A stretch of 10,721 nucleotides of DNA. It comes from Collinsella sp. (GTDB lineage: Bacteria > Actinomycetota > Coriobacteriia > Coriobacteriales > Coriobacteriaceae). The translations under genes were made by a program, and so were the position numbers. The DNA lies in NCBI GenBank assembly GCA_019414265.1, contig DXMJ01000027.1:16379-27099 (forward strand), written 5' to 3'. The notes beneath the pieces were generated by a model. It had not been told where the DNA came from. It did no database searches and saw only the letters and a program-made list of their open reading frames with translations. Every line of letters begins with the position of its first letter. The first letter of the stretch is position 1. Shown here piece by piece: positions 5,083 to 10,721 of the stretch.

Positions 5083-6000
5083 CTATTTTTGAAAAAGTTT
5101 GCAGGCATTTTCCCAAGCGGCATGCGCGATTGTTTCGGCGTCCTCACCAGTGCGATCGACACGGTCGTTAACCAGCGCGTTTGCCGTAATGGAGATCATT
5201 GCGGGCTCGCATTCAAGACCGCGGATGGGCTCCGGAGCCATATACGGGCAATCCGTCTCGAACAAAATTCGATCGAGTGGGGTTGCCGCAAATGCCTCGC
5301 GCACGTCTTCGTTGCGCTTAAAGGTGGCCGCACCACCATAGGCGATATAGCAGCCCAGCTCCACAAAGCGCTCCATCGTGGCGCGGTCCTCGCCAAAGCA
5401 GTGCAGCACGCAACCGGCCTGGGGCACACCCACCTCGCGCAGCACGTTGTACGCATCCATATGCGAGGTGCGCTCCCCATCCGAGTCCTCGTGCCGCAGG
5501 TGCAGCTCCACCGGCACATTGCGGCGCACGGCAACTTCGAGCTGACGCGCCATGCAATCAATCTGCACACTGTGGGGCGCCGGCGCGATGTCGTCGTCGT
5601 AATCCATGTGGTAGTCCAGACCGATCTCGCCGATACCGGCGCACAAAGGGTCATCGAGCGCAGCAACAACCTGCGCGTGAATGTCATCGGTATAATCCGG
5701 CGCGCCATACGGATGCACGCCGGCAAGATACTTGATCTGCGGGATATCCTGCATCGGCAGAATCTCGCGCGTCAGCCAGTCGCTATAGTCCGTCACGCTG
5801 CGCTTGTCGGCGATGGGGTCGAGCATCGTCACCAACAGGTCGACGCCCGCGGCTTTGGCGCGCACGAGTGTCTCGGGCACATCCTTGCCCCAGAACGAAA
5901 GCAGATGCGCATGCGTGTCGGCAAGCGGTGCCAAGGGCACGGGACAAGCAACCGTCTTCTTTTTCTTGGTAAACGTCACGCGTTCGGCATTAAGCGTCAT
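5083..6000 (-). CDS. tatD: TatD family metal-dependent hydrolase/DNase
   Basis: A 305-aa TIM-barrel metallohydrolase of the TatD family (E. coli TatD/YcfH/YjjV type; reported activities are 3'-5' exonuclease on DNA or RNA and D-aminoacyl-tRNA-related quality control in some members). Metal-site residues are visible: DTHAH (H30, H32), GEIGLDY (E125), H167 in PVELHLRH, H200 in VLHCFG and D250 in ETDCPY. Two details differ from common members: an N-terminal extension of about 25 residues with KKKK before the first barrel strand, and LHLRHEDSDGERTSHMDAY in place of the usual IHxRDA block. The ATG at 6000 is preferred: it follows GGGAG at 7-nt spacing, whereas the longer frame upstream reads through rsmA. 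It overlaps the 3' end of rsmA by 11 bp, so the two are probably translationally coupled; this tatD-rsmA pairing is common in Gram-positive bacteria. The exact paralogue is not certain. Confidence 0.92.
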   Translation of the reverse strand: MTLNAERVTFTKKKKTVACPVPLAPLADTHAHLLSFWGKDVPETLVRAKAAGVDLLVTMLDPIADKRSVTDYSDWLTREILPMQDIPQIKYLAGVHPYGAPDYTDDIHAQVVAALDDPLCAGIGEIGLDYHMDYDDDIAPAPHSVQIDCMARQLEVAVRRNVPVELHLRHEDSDGERTSHMDAYNVLREVGVPQAGCVLHCFGEDRATMERFVELGCYIAYGGAATFKRNEDVREAFAATPLDRILFETDCPYMAPEPIRGLECEPAMISITANALVNDRVDRTGEDAETIAHAAWENACKLFQK

Positions 6001-6850
6001 GGGAAAGCTCCCGAGCCAGGCACACAAAGTCGGCGACGCCGAGCGTCTCGGCGCGCGTGGTGGGTGCGATACCGCAAGCCTCAAAGGCGGCGTCGAGCAC
6101 GTCCTTGGCAAAGCCGTTGGCGCTCATGGAATTGCGGATGGTCTTGCGGCGCTGAGCAAATGCAGCATCAATCACGCGGGCCACAAACTCGCGATCGAGT
6201 CCTTCGGGCGCCACGCCGTCAACACGGTCGATACGCACGACGGCCGAGTCCACGTGCGGTGCCGGCATAAAGCAACGTGGCGGCACCTCAAAGCGACCCG
6301 TAACCTGCGCATACAGGCCAAGCTTTGCCGTATAGCCGCCATAGGTCTTGTTACCCGGCACCGCGGCAATGCGATCGGCAACCTCCTTTTGAACCATGAC
6401 CACGGCACGCTTGAGCGCGGGCATCGTCTGGAAGAACTGCAGGATGATCGTCGCCGCCACGTTATAGGGCAGGTTCGCGACAAATACCGTCGGCTCACCG
6501 CCTGCAGCCTGCTCAATCTGCTCCGGGCCCACCTTAAGCGCGTCGCCCATGATAAAGCGGAAGTTGGCATAGTCGGCGGCATGGGCATCGAGCACCGGTT
6601 CGAGTTCGGGATCGGCCTCAATGGACGTAACGCACGCCGCTTCCTGCAGCAACGCAAGTGTCAACGTACCGCAACCCGGACCCACCTCGAGTACGCGCTC
6701 GTCACCTGCAAGCTCGGCAAGCTCGCAGATACGCTCGATCACATGGTTGTCGATCAGGAAGTTCTGGCCCAGGCGATGCTTGGTCGCAAGGCCAAACTCC
6801 TCCAGCAGCTCCCTTGTTGCCGTGGGGTTTGCCAAAGGCGAAGTTGTCAT
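5990..6850 (-). CDS. rsmA: 16S rRNA (adenine1518-N6/adenine1519-N6)-dimethyltransferase RsmA (KsgA)
   Basis: Adds four methyl groups to A1518 and A1519 near the 3' end of 16S rRNA during late 30S assembly; loss of it gives kasugamycin resistance in other bacteria. The 286-aa protein has the expected motifs: KHRLGQNFL (24-32), the SAM-binding VLEVGPGCGTLT (53-64), an acidic residue in SIEAD (76-80), catalytic NLPYN (126-130), and PPRCFMPAPHVDSAVVRI before the C-terminal helical domain that binds rRNA. Length is normal. The ATG at 6850 has AAGGAGG with 5-nt spacing. Its last codons contain the tatD start. Upstream, a terminator for metG lies within 40 bp, so rsmA needs either read-through or a weak promoter in the short gap; only a poor TTGTTT/TGCTAA pair is visible. 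Confidence 0.97.
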   Translation of the reverse strand: MTTSPLANPTATRELLEEFGLATKHRLGQNFLIDNHVIERICELAELAGDERVLEVGPGCGTLTLALLQEAACVTSIEADPELEPVLDAHAADYANFRFIMGDALKVGPEQIEQAAGGEPTVFVANLPYNVAATIILQFFQTMPALKRAVVMVQKEVADRIAAVPGNKTYGGYTAKLGLYAQVTGRFEVPPRCFMPAPHVDSAVVRIDRVDGVAPEGLDREFVARVIDAAFAQRRKTIRNSMSANGFAKDVLDAAFEACGIAPTTRAETLGVADFVCLARELSHDA

Positions 6851-6882
6851 AGTTGCCTCCTTAGCATGATGGCGGCGTCTTG

Positions 6883-6918
6883 AAACAAAAGGGCATGGAC
6901 CGTTGCGGCCATGCCCTT
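6883..6918 (-). terminator. Rho-independent terminator of metG
   Basis: Minus-strand stem AAGGGCATGG/CCATGCCCTT (6918-6909 and 6898-6889), extended by CCG/CGG around a TTG-type loop with one bulged base, followed by TTTTGTTT. It starts 40 bp past the metG stop and separates metG from rsmA. Confidence 0.85.
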
Positions 6919-6957
6919 ACATCTAAACAGCAAATTGCCGATATGGCGCGCGGCGTC

Positions 6958-8559
6958 TTAGCCCAGACGCGGGAACAGCGGCTCACCCTTCTCGACGGGC
7001 TGACCACCGGCAAGCAGGCCCCAAGCGCAAATGCCCTTGAGGTCGTCGCTCGCGGCCTCGTCCTCGCAGGACAGGCGGCGCAGGGCTTCGGCAGAGGTCT
7101 GAGGCATGAGCGGCATCAGCAGGTGAGCGGCAATGCGGATGGCCTCGAGCAGGTTGTAGATCACAAATGCCAGCTCGTCAGCCTTAGCCTCATCCTTGGC
7201 AAGCGCCCAAGGCTCGGAGTCCTCGATGTAGTGGTTGGCGGCGTGGATGAGCTCCATAACCTCGTCCTTGGCTCCGCCGTAATCGAGCACGTCCATCTTG
7301 GCCATGTAGCGCTCGACCAGGCCGTCGGCGATCTTTGCCAGCGGGTTGTCGAACGCATCGAACGATGCGGGCTTGGCGGGCGCGCAGCCGTCAAAGTACT
7401 TGCCGCTCATGTTGAGCGAACGCGAGATGAGGTTGCCCCAGCTGTTGGCCAGGTCGGCGTTGTAGACCTGCTCCATGCGATCGAAGCTGATGGCGCCGTC
7501 GGTGCCGGGGACGACGTCGGTCATAAAGTAGTAGCGATAGCCCTCGACGCCCAGCATGTCGATAACGTCCTGCGGAGCGATGGCGTTACCGCGGCTCTTG
7601 GACATCTTCTCGGCCTTGCCGGTCTCGGCATTGCGCACGGTCAGGAAGCCGTGGGCAAAGACGTGCTCGGGCAGGGCCTCGCCGATGGCCATGAGCATGG
7701 CGGGCCAAATGACGCAGTGGAAGCGGATGATGTCCTTACCCACGATGTGGAACTGCGCGGGCCAGCGATAGGCCAGCTCGGCACGCGCCTCGTCGGTGTC
7801 GACACCGTAGCCGACGGCCGTCATATAGTTGAGCAGCGCGTCAAACCATACATAGGTCACATGGCCCTCGTCAAACGGAACCTGGATGCCCCAGTCAAAG
7901 CTCGTGCGACTCACGGAAAGGTCGTTGAGGCCGCCCTCGACAAAGCTGCGAACCTCGTTCATGCGGAACGCAGGCTCGACAAAGTCGGGGTGCTCGTCAT
8001 AGAGCTTGAGAAGCTTGTCCTGGAAGGCGGAAAGCTTAAAGAAGTAGGACTCCTCCTGGACGCGCTCAAGCGGACGGTGGCAGTCGGGGCATAGATGCTG
8101 GCCGACGCTGCCGTACTCCTCGTCGCCCTTCTGGACCTGCGTATCGGTGAAGTAGGTCTCGTCAGGCACGCAATACCAACCGTCGTAGCTGCCCTTATAC
8201 AGATAGCCGGACTCCTTCATGCGCTCCCACAGGTACTGCACGGCATGATGCTGGCGCGGCTCGGTGGTGCGGATGAAGTCGTCGTTGGAGATCTCGAGCT
8301 TGCTCCAAAGCTCCTTGAAGTGCGGAGCCTGGCTGTCGGTCCACTCCTGCGGCGTCATGCCATGCTTGGCTGCGGCCTCGGCGACCTTCTCGCCGTGCTC
8401 GTCCATGCCGGTCAGGAACTTGACGTTATAGCCGGCGGAGCGGCGATAGCGAGCCTGAACGTCGGCGATGATGGTGGAATAAGCCGTGCCCAGGTGCGGA
8501 TCGGCGTTGACGTAGTAGATGGGCGTCGTGATAAAGAACGAAGGCTTGCTTTGATCCAT
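6958..8559 (-). CDS. metG: Methionine--tRNA ligase (MetG), short form
   Basis: Charges initiator and elongator tRNA-Met with methionine. The 533-aa class I synthetase has PIYYVNADPHLGTAY at 13-27 (the HIGH signature reads HLGT), FLTGMDEHGEK (48-58), the connective peptide with CPDCH (157-161), the YVWFDALLNY block (236-245), and the KMSKS loop (318-322) in EKMSKSRGN. The helical anticodon-binding domain follows (about 360-533). It lacks the C-terminal EMAP-II/Trbp111-like dimerisation domain of the roughly 650-680-aa enzymes. One Cys pair is present in the zinc knuckle region; the other usual pair reads YCVPDE (129-134), so at most one knuckle forms. The ATG at 8559 has GGAGGA at 8-nt spacing. 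It lies 69 bp after rsmI with no terminator between, so partial co-transcription is likely. Confidence 0.97.
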   Translation of the reverse strand: MDQSKPSFFITTPIYYVNADPHLGTAYSTIIADVQARYRRSAGYNVKFLTGMDEHGEKVAEAAAKHGMTPQEWTDSQAPHFKELWSKLEISNDDFIRTTEPRQHHAVQYLWERMKESGYLYKGSYDGWYCVPDETYFTDTQVQKGDEEYGSVGQHLCPDCHRPLERVQEESYFFKLSAFQDKLLKLYDEHPDFVEPAFRMNEVRSFVEGGLNDLSVSRTSFDWGIQVPFDEGHVTYVWFDALLNYMTAVGYGVDTDEARAELAYRWPAQFHIVGKDIIRFHCVIWPAMLMAIGEALPEHVFAHGFLTVRNAETGKAEKMSKSRGNAIAPQDVIDMLGVEGYRYYFMTDVVPGTDGAISFDRMEQVYNADLANSWGNLISRSLNMSGKYFDGCAPAKPASFDAFDNPLAKIADGLVERYMAKMDVLDYGGAKDEVMELIHAANHYIEDSEPWALAKDEAKADELAFVIYNLLEAIRIAAHLLMPLMPQTSAEALRRLSCEDEAASDDLKGICAWGLLAGGQPVEKGEPLFPRLG

Positions 8560-8598
8560 GGGGTTTGTCCTCCAGAAAAACGTTGCATACAGGGGATG

Positions 8599-8627
8599 AT
8601 TCTAGCGCAAGGGCTGGATATCCTCCA
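8599..8627 (-). promoter_or_regulatory. Possible metG promoter
   Basis: In the rsmI-metG gap the minus strand has TAGAAT (8604-8599, 5/6 to TATAAT) 17 nt downstream of TGGAGG (8627-8622, 3/6 to TTGACA). The -35 match is weak, so an internal promoter is a suggestion only. Confidence 0.35.
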
Positions 8628-8628
8628 T

Positions 8629-9507
8629 CTATTGCATATCGAGCACCATGGCATAGACATCGCGCTTGCGGCGCGAATACTTCTGAGACAGGCGCTTGGC
8701 CACCGCAGACGCGGGCTCCCCCTCCTCGAGCGCGGTGCGGATATCCTCGCGCAGGGCATCGTCGGGATCCGCTACCGCAGCGCCAACCGGCGCGATGCCG
8801 GCCTCCTCGTCCTCGCTCGGCGGCGCGATGACCAGCGCAATCTCGCCCTTTACCTCGCCGCGAGCACGCAGCTCCTCGGCAAGCTGGTCAGCGGGCCCGC
8901 GCAAGACCTCCTCGTGCAGCTTGGTGAGTTCGCGGCAGACGGCAAGCTCACGCTGGGGAAAGACCTCCGCCACGGCCTCGAGCGTCGCCACGATGCGATG
9001 TGGAGACTCGTAGAAGATGAGTGCGCCGGGCACCACGGCAAGGCGCTGCAAACGGCGCACACGGTCGCCGTGCTTTCGGCCCAAAAAGCCCTCGAAGAAA
9101 AAATGCTCGCAGGGAATGCCGGACGAAACGAGTGCCGTGACGCAAGCAGAGGGTCCGGGAATAACTTCGACAGGCACATCGGCCTCACGCGCCGCCTCGA
9201 CCAGCGCCTGGCCGGGATCGGACACGCTCGGCATGCCGGCGTCCGAGGCAAAGGCGAGGGTCTCCCCCGCCAGCAGACGGTCGACCAGGCCGGCAGCGCG
9301 GCTAGCGATCACATTCTCGTCGCAACGGACAAGCGGCTTGGAAATACCCAGGTGCATCAGCAGCTTTGACGTCACACGCGTGTCTTCGCAGCAAATGGCA
9401 TCGGCGGCGGCAAAAGCCTCGCCAACGCGCGGGGACAGGTCGCCTAGGTTGCCGATGGGCGTGCCGACCACATAGAGTTTGCCCGTATGGGCGCTGTTTT
9501 GCGTCAT
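8629..9507 (-). CDS. rsmI: 16S rRNA (cytidine1402-2'-O)-methyltransferase RsmI
   Basis: Methylates the 2'-OH of C1402 in the 16S rRNA decoding centre with SAM; it works alongside RsmH, which adds the N4 methyl at the same base. At 292 aa it has normal length and every block of the tetrapyrrole-methylase-like fold: VGTPIGNLGDLSPR (14-27), EDTR (41-44), ASDAGMPSVSDPG (87-99), IPGPSA (116-121), FEGFLGRK (138-145), YESPHR (166-171), CRELTKLHEE (191-200) and GEI (221-223). A C-terminal basic segment YSRRKRDVYAMVL (277-289) follows an acidic linker rich in Glu, Asp and Ala. The start ATG at 9507 lies 6 bp after the GH5-like gene; the ribosome-binding site is weak (TAGG, overlapping the upstream stop codon), which suggests translational coupling. 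Confidence 0.97.
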   Translation of the reverse strand: MTQNSAHTGKLYVVGTPIGNLGDLSPRVGEAFAAADAICCEDTRVTSKLLMHLGISKPLVRCDENVIASRAAGLVDRLLAGETLAFASDAGMPSVSDPGQALVEAAREADVPVEVIPGPSACVTALVSSGIPCEHFFFEGFLGRKHGDRVRRLQRLAVVPGALIFYESPHRIVATLEAVAEVFPQRELAVCRELTKLHEEVLRGPADQLAEELRARGEVKGEIALVIAPPSEDEEAGIAPVGAAVADPDDALREDIRTALEEGEPASAVAKRLSQKYSRRKRDVYAMVLDMQ

Positions 9508-9513
9508 ATCAAC

Positions 9514-10575
9514 CTATTCAATCATGCCGCGCTCGAGCGTACCGAGCGCCGCGCGGGCGTCCCATGCTGCAATGCGCTTCTCGGTCTTCCACGTTTGGAA
9601 GAACCAACCGGCAGCCGGCGCAAACGAAGCCAGCTGGTTGGCGATAAACACGCGCTCGTAGGCATTGCGGCCCTCGGGCGTAACCGACGAGTTAGCAAAG
9701 ATCGCCGCGCCCGACCATTCGCCCACCAGCACGGGGAACCCAGTCGAAATCGCCTCTTTAAGCTCGCGCTTGTTACGCGAAATCGCCGTCGTCAGCCCGC
9801 GGGGGCTCGTGATGTCGAGCGCATACTCGTCGCGGTAATGGTACAGGTGAAGGTCCATGTAGACGTTCTTGTACTTGGCGCCGCGCATAAAATGCTTCCA
9901 CTCGCTGGGATGCCCCGACGACGAGAAGACGACGATCTTATCCTCGGGCATATACGAACGGACGAGCTCGTAGGCATCGCGATAGAAATTGCGCAGGTAG
10001 TGAGCGGGAATGCCATCCGTCATGGTGAAGAGGCTCTTGCGAACGCTCATCTGCGGCGTGTCCAGCAGCTCAATGCCCAGCAGGCTCTCGGCCTCGCCAT
10101 AGCGATCGGCCAAGCGCTCGAGCACGTCGAGTGCGACATGACGGCCGTTGGTGGACGAATGCCACTCGGCGACAGCCTCCGGCGTGGTGGGCGAATCGTT
10201 GGAATCGCCCTGGCCACCGGGCACGGTTGCCAGATCGAGCAGCACGCGGATATCGTACTTGGCAGCCCACTCAATCGCGCGGTCGATGTAATCGACAACC
10301 GATATGTAGGAGGCATCGGACTCCTGTGAGCCAAAGGCATACCAGGGCACCGGCAGACGCACGGCATTGAGACCGATCTGCGCCATGCGGCGAAAATCGT
10401 CCTCGCTCACAAACGTCTCGTAATGACGACGCATGCGCTCGTTATAGGCGGCGGTACCCATGGCCTCCTGCAGCTCGGCTGCGTTGGATGCGCCGGTCGC
10501 CGCGTACAGCGACGGGGTCACCCAAGGCTCGGGAATAAACCAGCCAGAGAGATTAACGCCGAGTATCCTCTCCAT
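9514..10575 (-). CDS. GH5 family (Exg1-like) protein with substituted active-site residues
   Basis: The 353-aa protein resembles glycoside hydrolase family 5 enzymes of the yeast/Candida exo-beta-1,3-glucanase type. It opens with GVNLSGWFIPEPWVTPSLY (6-24), close to the family's GVNLGGWL-x-EPWITPSLF. Further matches are HYETFVSEDDF (51-61), GLNAVRLPVPWYAF (68-81), DLHLYHY (241-247), VGEWSGA (284-290, nucleophile E286) and GWFFQTWKTE (323-332). Two catalytic positions are altered: the acid/base region expected as NEP reads DTP (172-174), so the Glu is Thr173, and the expected DLH-x-x-P-G reads DLATVPG with Ala116. R73, H243, Y245 and E286 are kept. No signal peptide, anchor or carbohydrate-binding module, so it should be cytoplasmic. 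It could be inactive as a glucosidase, act on unusual substrates, or bind sugar. The ATG at 10575 is preferred to the GTG at 10578 because of spacing to AAGGGGG. It probably heads the transcript GH5-rsmI-metG. Confidence 0.85.
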   Translation of the reverse strand: MERILGVNLSGWFIPEPWVTPSLYAATGASNAAELQEAMGTAAYNERMRRHYETFVSEDDFRRMAQIGLNAVRLPVPWYAFGSQESDASYISVVDYIDRAIEWAAKYDIRVLLDLATVPGGQGDSNDSPTTPEAVAEWHSSTNGRHVALDVLERLADRYGEAESLLGIELLDTPQMSVRKSLFTMTDGIPAHYLRNFYRDAYELVRSYMPEDKIVVFSSSGHPSEWKHFMRGAKYKNVYMDLHLYHYRDEYALDITSPRGLTTAISRNKRELKEAISTGFPVLVGEWSGAAIFANSSVTPEGRNAYERVFIANQLASFAPAAGWFFQTWKTEKRIAAWDARAALGTLERGMIE

Positions 10576-10593
10576 CACTGCCCCCTTCGGATC

Positions 10594-10612
10594 ATGCAGG
10601 TCGAACCCGCAT
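10594..10612 (-). promoter_or_regulatory. Leader hairpin ahead of the GH5-like gene
   Basis: On the minus strand ATGCGGGT and ACCTGCAT (10612-10605 and 10601-10594) form an 8-bp stem (one G-U) with a 3-nt loop. It ends a few bases before the AAGGGGG ribosome-binding site (10587-10581). It could tune translation; no known riboswitch class is recognised. Confidence 0.4.
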
Positions 10613-10640
10613 CGTATTGCATAGGATAAGTATCGTTTTG

Positions 10641-10677
10641 AGTATACCCGCGTGTGCGGACAGGCGACCGAACGGTC
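10641..10677 (-). promoter_or_regulatory. Candidate promoter of the GH5-rsmI-metG transcript
   Basis: TATACT on the minus strand (10646-10641) is a good -10 element, giving a leader of about 60 nt. No good -35 lies 17 nt upstream. Instead an inverted repeat GACCG-N2-CGGTC (10666-10677) overlaps the expected -35 position, which could be an operator for an activator or repressor. The remaining bases to the window end (10678-10721) hold no supported gene. Confidence 0.4.
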
Positions 10678-10721
10678 TGCAAAGTGACGCGAAAGTGGGA
10701 GGAATGTCTGGGGCGGGCGGG

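Noticed and set aside
3744..9369. Several long plus-strand open frames opposite SPFH, tatD, rsmA, metG and rsmI
   Set aside because: All are antisense to genes with clear family motifs, have His/Arg/Leu-rich low-complexity translations and no matching ribosome-binding sites.
10697..10721. GGGAGG followed by ATG on the plus strand at the right edge, as start of a divergent gene or MraZ-type box cluster
   Set aside because: Spacing between GGGAGG and ATG is only 1 nt, only six codons are visible, and the TGGG repeats are not at the regular spacing of MraZ boxes.
1..10721. CRISPR array, phage, transposase, toxin-antitoxin or defence genes
   Set aside because: No regularly spaced repeats and no such protein motifs on either strand; the genes are housekeeping.

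Overview
The window is GC-rich, gene-dense bacterial chromosome, almost wholly transcribed on the minus strand. Gene content, GC-rich codon use, small Coriobacteriia-like proteins and the style of the intergenic repeats suggest a gut actinobacterium of the class Coriobacteriia, most likely Collinsella or a close relative. That assignment comes from protein flavour and recall of similar repeats, not from a search. No phage, transposase, CRISPR array or plasmid gene was seen.

Layout, left to right. Positions 1-54 hold the 5' part of a tRNA-Arg(ACG) gene that reads out of the window, with a good promoter behind it. Next come a 122-aa protein of unknown function (138-506) and serS (680-1963) with a clear terminator. 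A palindrome-rich divergent promoter region (about 1991-2050) separates serS from the only plus-strand gene, a 57-aa single-pass membrane protein (2075-2248). The gap between this gene and convergent proC is filled exactly by a long imperfect inverted repeat (2249-2402) with a strong terminator hairpin at its centre. proC, rlmH and an SPFH/band-7 membrane protein follow on the minus strand (2405-4664), the last two tightly coupled.

Positions 4722-5039 contain tRNA-Leu(CAG) and a 60-bp near-exact duplicate of its 3' tail plus terminator, 189 bp away. Between the copies is a 129-bp GC-rich, hairpin-rich segment that also carries a T-arm-like piece in the opposite orientation. This is the most unusual structure in the window.

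Positions 5083-10575 hold tatD, rsmA, metG, rsmI and a GH5/Exg1-like protein, transcribed in the order GH5, rsmI, metG, (terminator), rsmA, tatD. rsmA and tatD overlap by 11 bp and GH5 and rsmI are 6 bp apart. Most genes serve translation: two aminoacyl-tRNA synthetases (SerS, MetG), three rRNA methyltransferases (RlmH for 23S; RsmA and RsmI for 16S) and two tRNAs. The GH5-like protein stands out because it appears to lack the catalytic acid/base and another active-site residue while keeping the nucleophile.

The genes are ordinary housekeeping ones. What merits a second look is the non-coding structure (the two repeat systems), the degenerate GH5 protein and the small membrane protein.
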